A stretch of DNA of 58,804 nt from Oscillospiraceae bacterium (GTDB lineage Bacteria > Bacillota > Clostridia > Oscillospirales > CAG-272). The notes beneath the pieces were generated by a model. That model did not search any database. It was not told the DNA's origin and worked only from the letters and a program-made list of their open reading frames with translations. The position numbers were made by a program, and so were the translations under genes. This document shows, one piece after another, positions 57,064 to 58,804 of the stretch (position 1 is the first letter of the stretch; each line of letters starts with the position of its first letter). The stretch is taken from contig SVQI01000010.1 in NCBI GenBank assembly GCA_015065455.1, forward strand, positions 1-58,804, read 5' to 3'.

Positions 57064-57849
57064 TCATCCGAATACTTCTGCCGCTGCGACAACTTTAAGG
57101 ATGTTTGTGTCAATTTTGTCCCGTCCGTATGCGTCGAGAAAACGGCTGCTGTATTTATACGTTTTTAAATTAAACCACAAGGTCCAGATACCCCAGAATA
57201 TATCAATGTGTCTGTCACCCACACCGCCGTTGCCAAGGTCAATAAATTTTGACAGTTTCCAGTTGTCGAGAATTATATTCGGCAAGCAGTAATCACCGTG
57301 TATTAGCGTGTCTGATTTTAGCGCGTTTTTGCCCTCGTTAAGTACGGCTATTGCATCGTCAGCCGAGCGGTAGCCGAAGCTGTCGGGGAAATTTGATTTG
57401 TCGTACGTTCCGTTTTTATAGTTAGTTTCTGCAAGAGAAAGGTAGTCTTTTATTCTGTTTTTTACAGGACAGTCGGAAAAATCGAGCTCGTGCAGTTTTC
57501 TTAGTTCACTTGCTATTGTGTCGCATAGTCTTATCGGGTCAGATGTATAAGTATCGTGTGTGCAATCCTCTCCGATTACCTTTGCAGTTAAAAGCCAGTC
57601 TGACGTGTTGCTTATGTAATGCAGCACTTCTGTTCCGAGGTCTTTTTTATAAAAATAATCAGTCATTTTGGCTTCTTTTTCAAGAGTGTTTTTTGCAGAG
57701 GTTTTGAGATAGTAACCGTTATCTTTATCTATATAATACACTCTTGCTTCAGGAGAACACGAGCTGTCATAAATTCTTGCACCCGTAATAAATTGTTCAA
57801 GCTCAGATGGAATACCGTTCGGAATATTTGTCAGTAAAGTTTTTTTCAT
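57064..57849 (-). CDS. APH(3')-like aminoglycoside/small-molecule phosphotransferase
   Basis: A 262-residue protein-kinase-like phosphotransferase. The catalytic loop is LIHGDYCLPNIILDN (Asp base, Asn), followed by the metal Asp in FIDLGNGGVGDRHIDIFWGI, very like the APH(3') family in order and spacing. The N-terminal lobe has EARVYYID and YLKTSAKNTLEKEAKMTDYF (ATP Lys and Glu). The length of about 260 residues equals APH(3'). The ATG at 57849 (AAAAAGG upstream) is preferred over a longer frame that would overlap the next gene. Resistance is plausible but unproven. Confidence 0.8.
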   Translation of the reverse strand: MKKTLLTNIPNGIPSELEQFITGARIYDSSCSPEARVYYIDKDNGYYLKTSAKNTLEKEAKMTDYFYKKDLGTEVLHYISNTSDWLLTAKVIGEDCTHDTYTSDPIRLCDTIASELRKLHELDFSDCPVKNRIKDYLSLAETNYKNGTYDKSNFPDSFGYRSADDAIAVLNEGKNALKSDTLIHGDYCLPNIILDNWKLSKFIDLGNGGVGDRHIDIFWGIWTLWFNLKTYKYSSRFLDAYGRDKIDTNILKVVAAAEVFG

Positions 57850-57914
57850 ATTAACCTTTTTAATTGTATATGATATATGTTTTTTAACTGTTTGCCGAGT
57901 AATAATTATTTTTA

Positions 57915-58391
57915 TTAGGATTCTTTGACTGTTTTCCCGCAAATATTTTCGGGTGTCAGTTGTAGCAATAGCGTTCTATGCGCGTGTTGTTTGATCTCTG
58001 CATTGATATACGCATCGTCTTGTGTAAATTTATAACTGAGCTTTGTTGTAATATCGACAATTTTATCCAACTCGTCTATGATATCAATCTTACCAAAAAC
58101 AATGACACTTTTTATATTCAGTTGCCAATCCCCCGGATTGCGATATCCTTGGGTGTATGTACAGAAAGATACTTTATTGTCTTTTTTTAATGAATCTAAT
58201 CTGTGCCCAATCTTTCCGCAGTGAAAATAGATTTTACCGTCTTCTTCGTTGTAATAGTGATTCATCGGCATTGCGTATGGATAACCGTTGTCTCCGTTAA
58301 CCGAAAGGACGCCTCTTTTTTCTGTTTTTAGAATATGGATACATTCTTCTGTGGATAGTTTTTTATTTTTTCTAATTAATTCTCTGAACAT
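57915..58391 (-). CDS. PNPOx-like flavoprotein (5-nitroimidazole resistance-type)
   Basis: A 158-residue split-barrel flavoprotein of the pyridoxamine 5'-phosphate oxidase-like superfamily, NimA-like: ILKTEKRGVLSVNGDNGYPYAMPMNHYY, GKIYFHCGKIGHRLDSLKKDNKVSFC and a middle VIVFGKIDII strand. A conserved His in the KIGHRLD segment is typical of NimA-type proteins. Resistance to nitroimidazoles is only one possible role; many homologues are generic flavin reductases. CGGAG precedes the ATG. Confidence 0.85.
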   Translation of the reverse strand: MFRELIRKNKKLSTEECIHILKTEKRGVLSVNGDNGYPYAMPMNHYYNEEDGKIYFHCGKIGHRLDSLKKDNKVSFCTYTQGYRNPGDWQLNIKSVIVFGKIDIIDELDKIVDITTKLSYKFTQDDAYINAEIKQHAHRTLLLQLTPENICGKTVKES

Positions 58392-58439
58392 TTTATGCTC
58401 CGTATGAAATAATTTAATGTTAGTTTATTGGTTAATATG

Positions 58440-58579
58440 TAAATATAATTAACGCCTGATATTGTACGCCGAGATCCTTTACTGCGCCGACACGTTGTCG
58501 TTCTTGAGCGAAGCGAAGAATCTTGCGGTGGTTTGCTTGATGATGACACGGCAGGGCGATTTTAGATTTTGAACACCGA
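58440..58579. other. GC-rich intergenic stretch next to the inverted repeat
   Basis: Region 58392-58579 has no gene. From about 58470 it turns GC-rich with short self-complementary words (TTCTTGAGCGAAGCGAAGAA near 58500-58520), resembling repeat DNA that borders the large hairpin. Confidence 0.4.
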
Positions 58580-58663
58580 TTTGTAGGGACCGGCGTCCTC
58601 GACGGTCCGTTAAAAATATCGTTCCCTTCGTTGCGGACCGTCGAGGACGCCGGTCCCTACAAA
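58580..58663. repeat. Perfect 30-bp inverted repeat (MITE-like hairpin)
   Basis: Left arm 58580-58609 and right arm 58634-58663 are exact reverse complements, beginning TTTGTAGGGACCGGCG, around a 24-base AT-rich loop. It is GC-rich against an AT-rich background. Fragments with related TTGTAGGGG words occur at about 19362 and, weakly, near 165. Confidence 0.9.
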
Positions 58664-58804
58664 TTCGCGGTTATTTTTTCGTCAGACAAACGACATTTTC
58701 GTCTGTAATGCCTTTAGGTGGGATATTCACCGCAGAAATTTGATAGCGTTTCATTGATTATAACCCTAAAATATAAAAGCCGGTATATGCTTCTGCTTTA
58801 TTTA

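Noticed and set aside
58671..58754. A 27-codon minus-strand ORF next to the inverted repeat
   Set aside because: Too short, with only a weak ribosome site; mentioned only as a possible remnant of a disrupted gene.
1..58804. CRISPR arrays
   Set aside because: No run of regularly spaced direct repeats with unique spacers was seen; the only short-period repeats are the 20-bp iterons (three units) and the 45-bp cotJC coding repeats.

Overview
The window comes from a low-GC, endospore-forming Firmicute of class Clostridia, most likely a gut-type member of the Oscillospirales/Christensenellales group. The evidence is the set of sporulation genes (spo0A, spoIVB, ytfJ/gerW, a YtvI homologue, cotJABC), a bifurcating-type [FeFe] hydrogenase, a cohesin/dockerin protein and GC-rich hairpin repeats in an AT-rich background. 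Placement below class level is inference. No plasmid or phage backbone is visible; this looks like chromosome with a few accessory islands.

Layout. 1-387: dispersed repeats. 388-12012: a YtvI-like gene converging on a long, tightly packed minus-strand run (lon, ysxC, lysA, site-2 protease, scpA, scpB, a DUF2953 gene, ytfJ, a D,D-carboxypeptidase, rluB, spo0A). 12238-16930: a PHP phosphoesterase, a VanZ protein and a four-gene Crp/Fnr-regulated ABC importer operon. 17042-25200: typA, a second repeat block, the hydCBA operon, a cyclophilin and a Phd/Doc-type toxin-antitoxin pair. 25205-31146: spoIVB, a cell-envelope pair (a catalytically dead-looking VanY-like protein and an SGNH lipoprotein), galT and a CAU tRNA with a partial 3' duplication. 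31224-37876: an unknown membrane protein, an ABC transporter behind a T-box that I read as tyrosine-specific, and a GH13 glucosidase of foreign base composition. 38104-41000: an accessory island (DUF4041/GIY-YIG protein, SHOCT proteins, 20-bp iterons). 41076-50000: ssrA and smpB, a cohesin-dockerin protein, an acyltransferase-fold protein, a tyrosine kinase/phosphatase pair, mrp, cotJABC, a candidate structured small RNA and an S24 repressor. 49480-50959: small unknown genes driven from an operator-covered divergent promoter. 51181-54510: a LysR-controlled operon (AAC(3)-like, cyclase, TIM barrel). 54559-58391: ybaK, an SDR, a GDPD, an APH-like kinase and a PNPOx-like protein, ending at a 30-bp perfect inverted repeat.

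How the parts work together. Spo0A, SpoIVB, the YtvI homologue, YtfJ, the D,D-carboxypeptidase and CotJABC all belong to the sporulation programme, although spo0A and spoIVB, usually neighbours, lie 23 kb apart here. HydCBA would couple NADH and ferredoxin oxidation to H2 formation. SmpB and tmRNA form the ribosome rescue system. ScpAB, YsxC, Lon and TypA are housekeeping.

The most noteworthy items are: (i) the T-box whose specifier (UAC) and discriminator-pairing base (UGGU) both indicate tyrosine, in front of an ABC family better known for tryptophan; (ii) the S24 repressor switch, with 14-bp operators filling the spacers of two divergent promoters and driving undescribed small proteins; (iii) an orphan promoter-hairpin-terminator unit next to that switch, a candidate small RNA; (iv) the DUF4041/SHOCT island with iterons; (v) the tRNA 3'-end duplication flanking a GC-rich element; (vi) the AAC(3)-like/cyclase/TIM-barrel operon. 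All functional statements come from reading motifs by eye; no database search was run.
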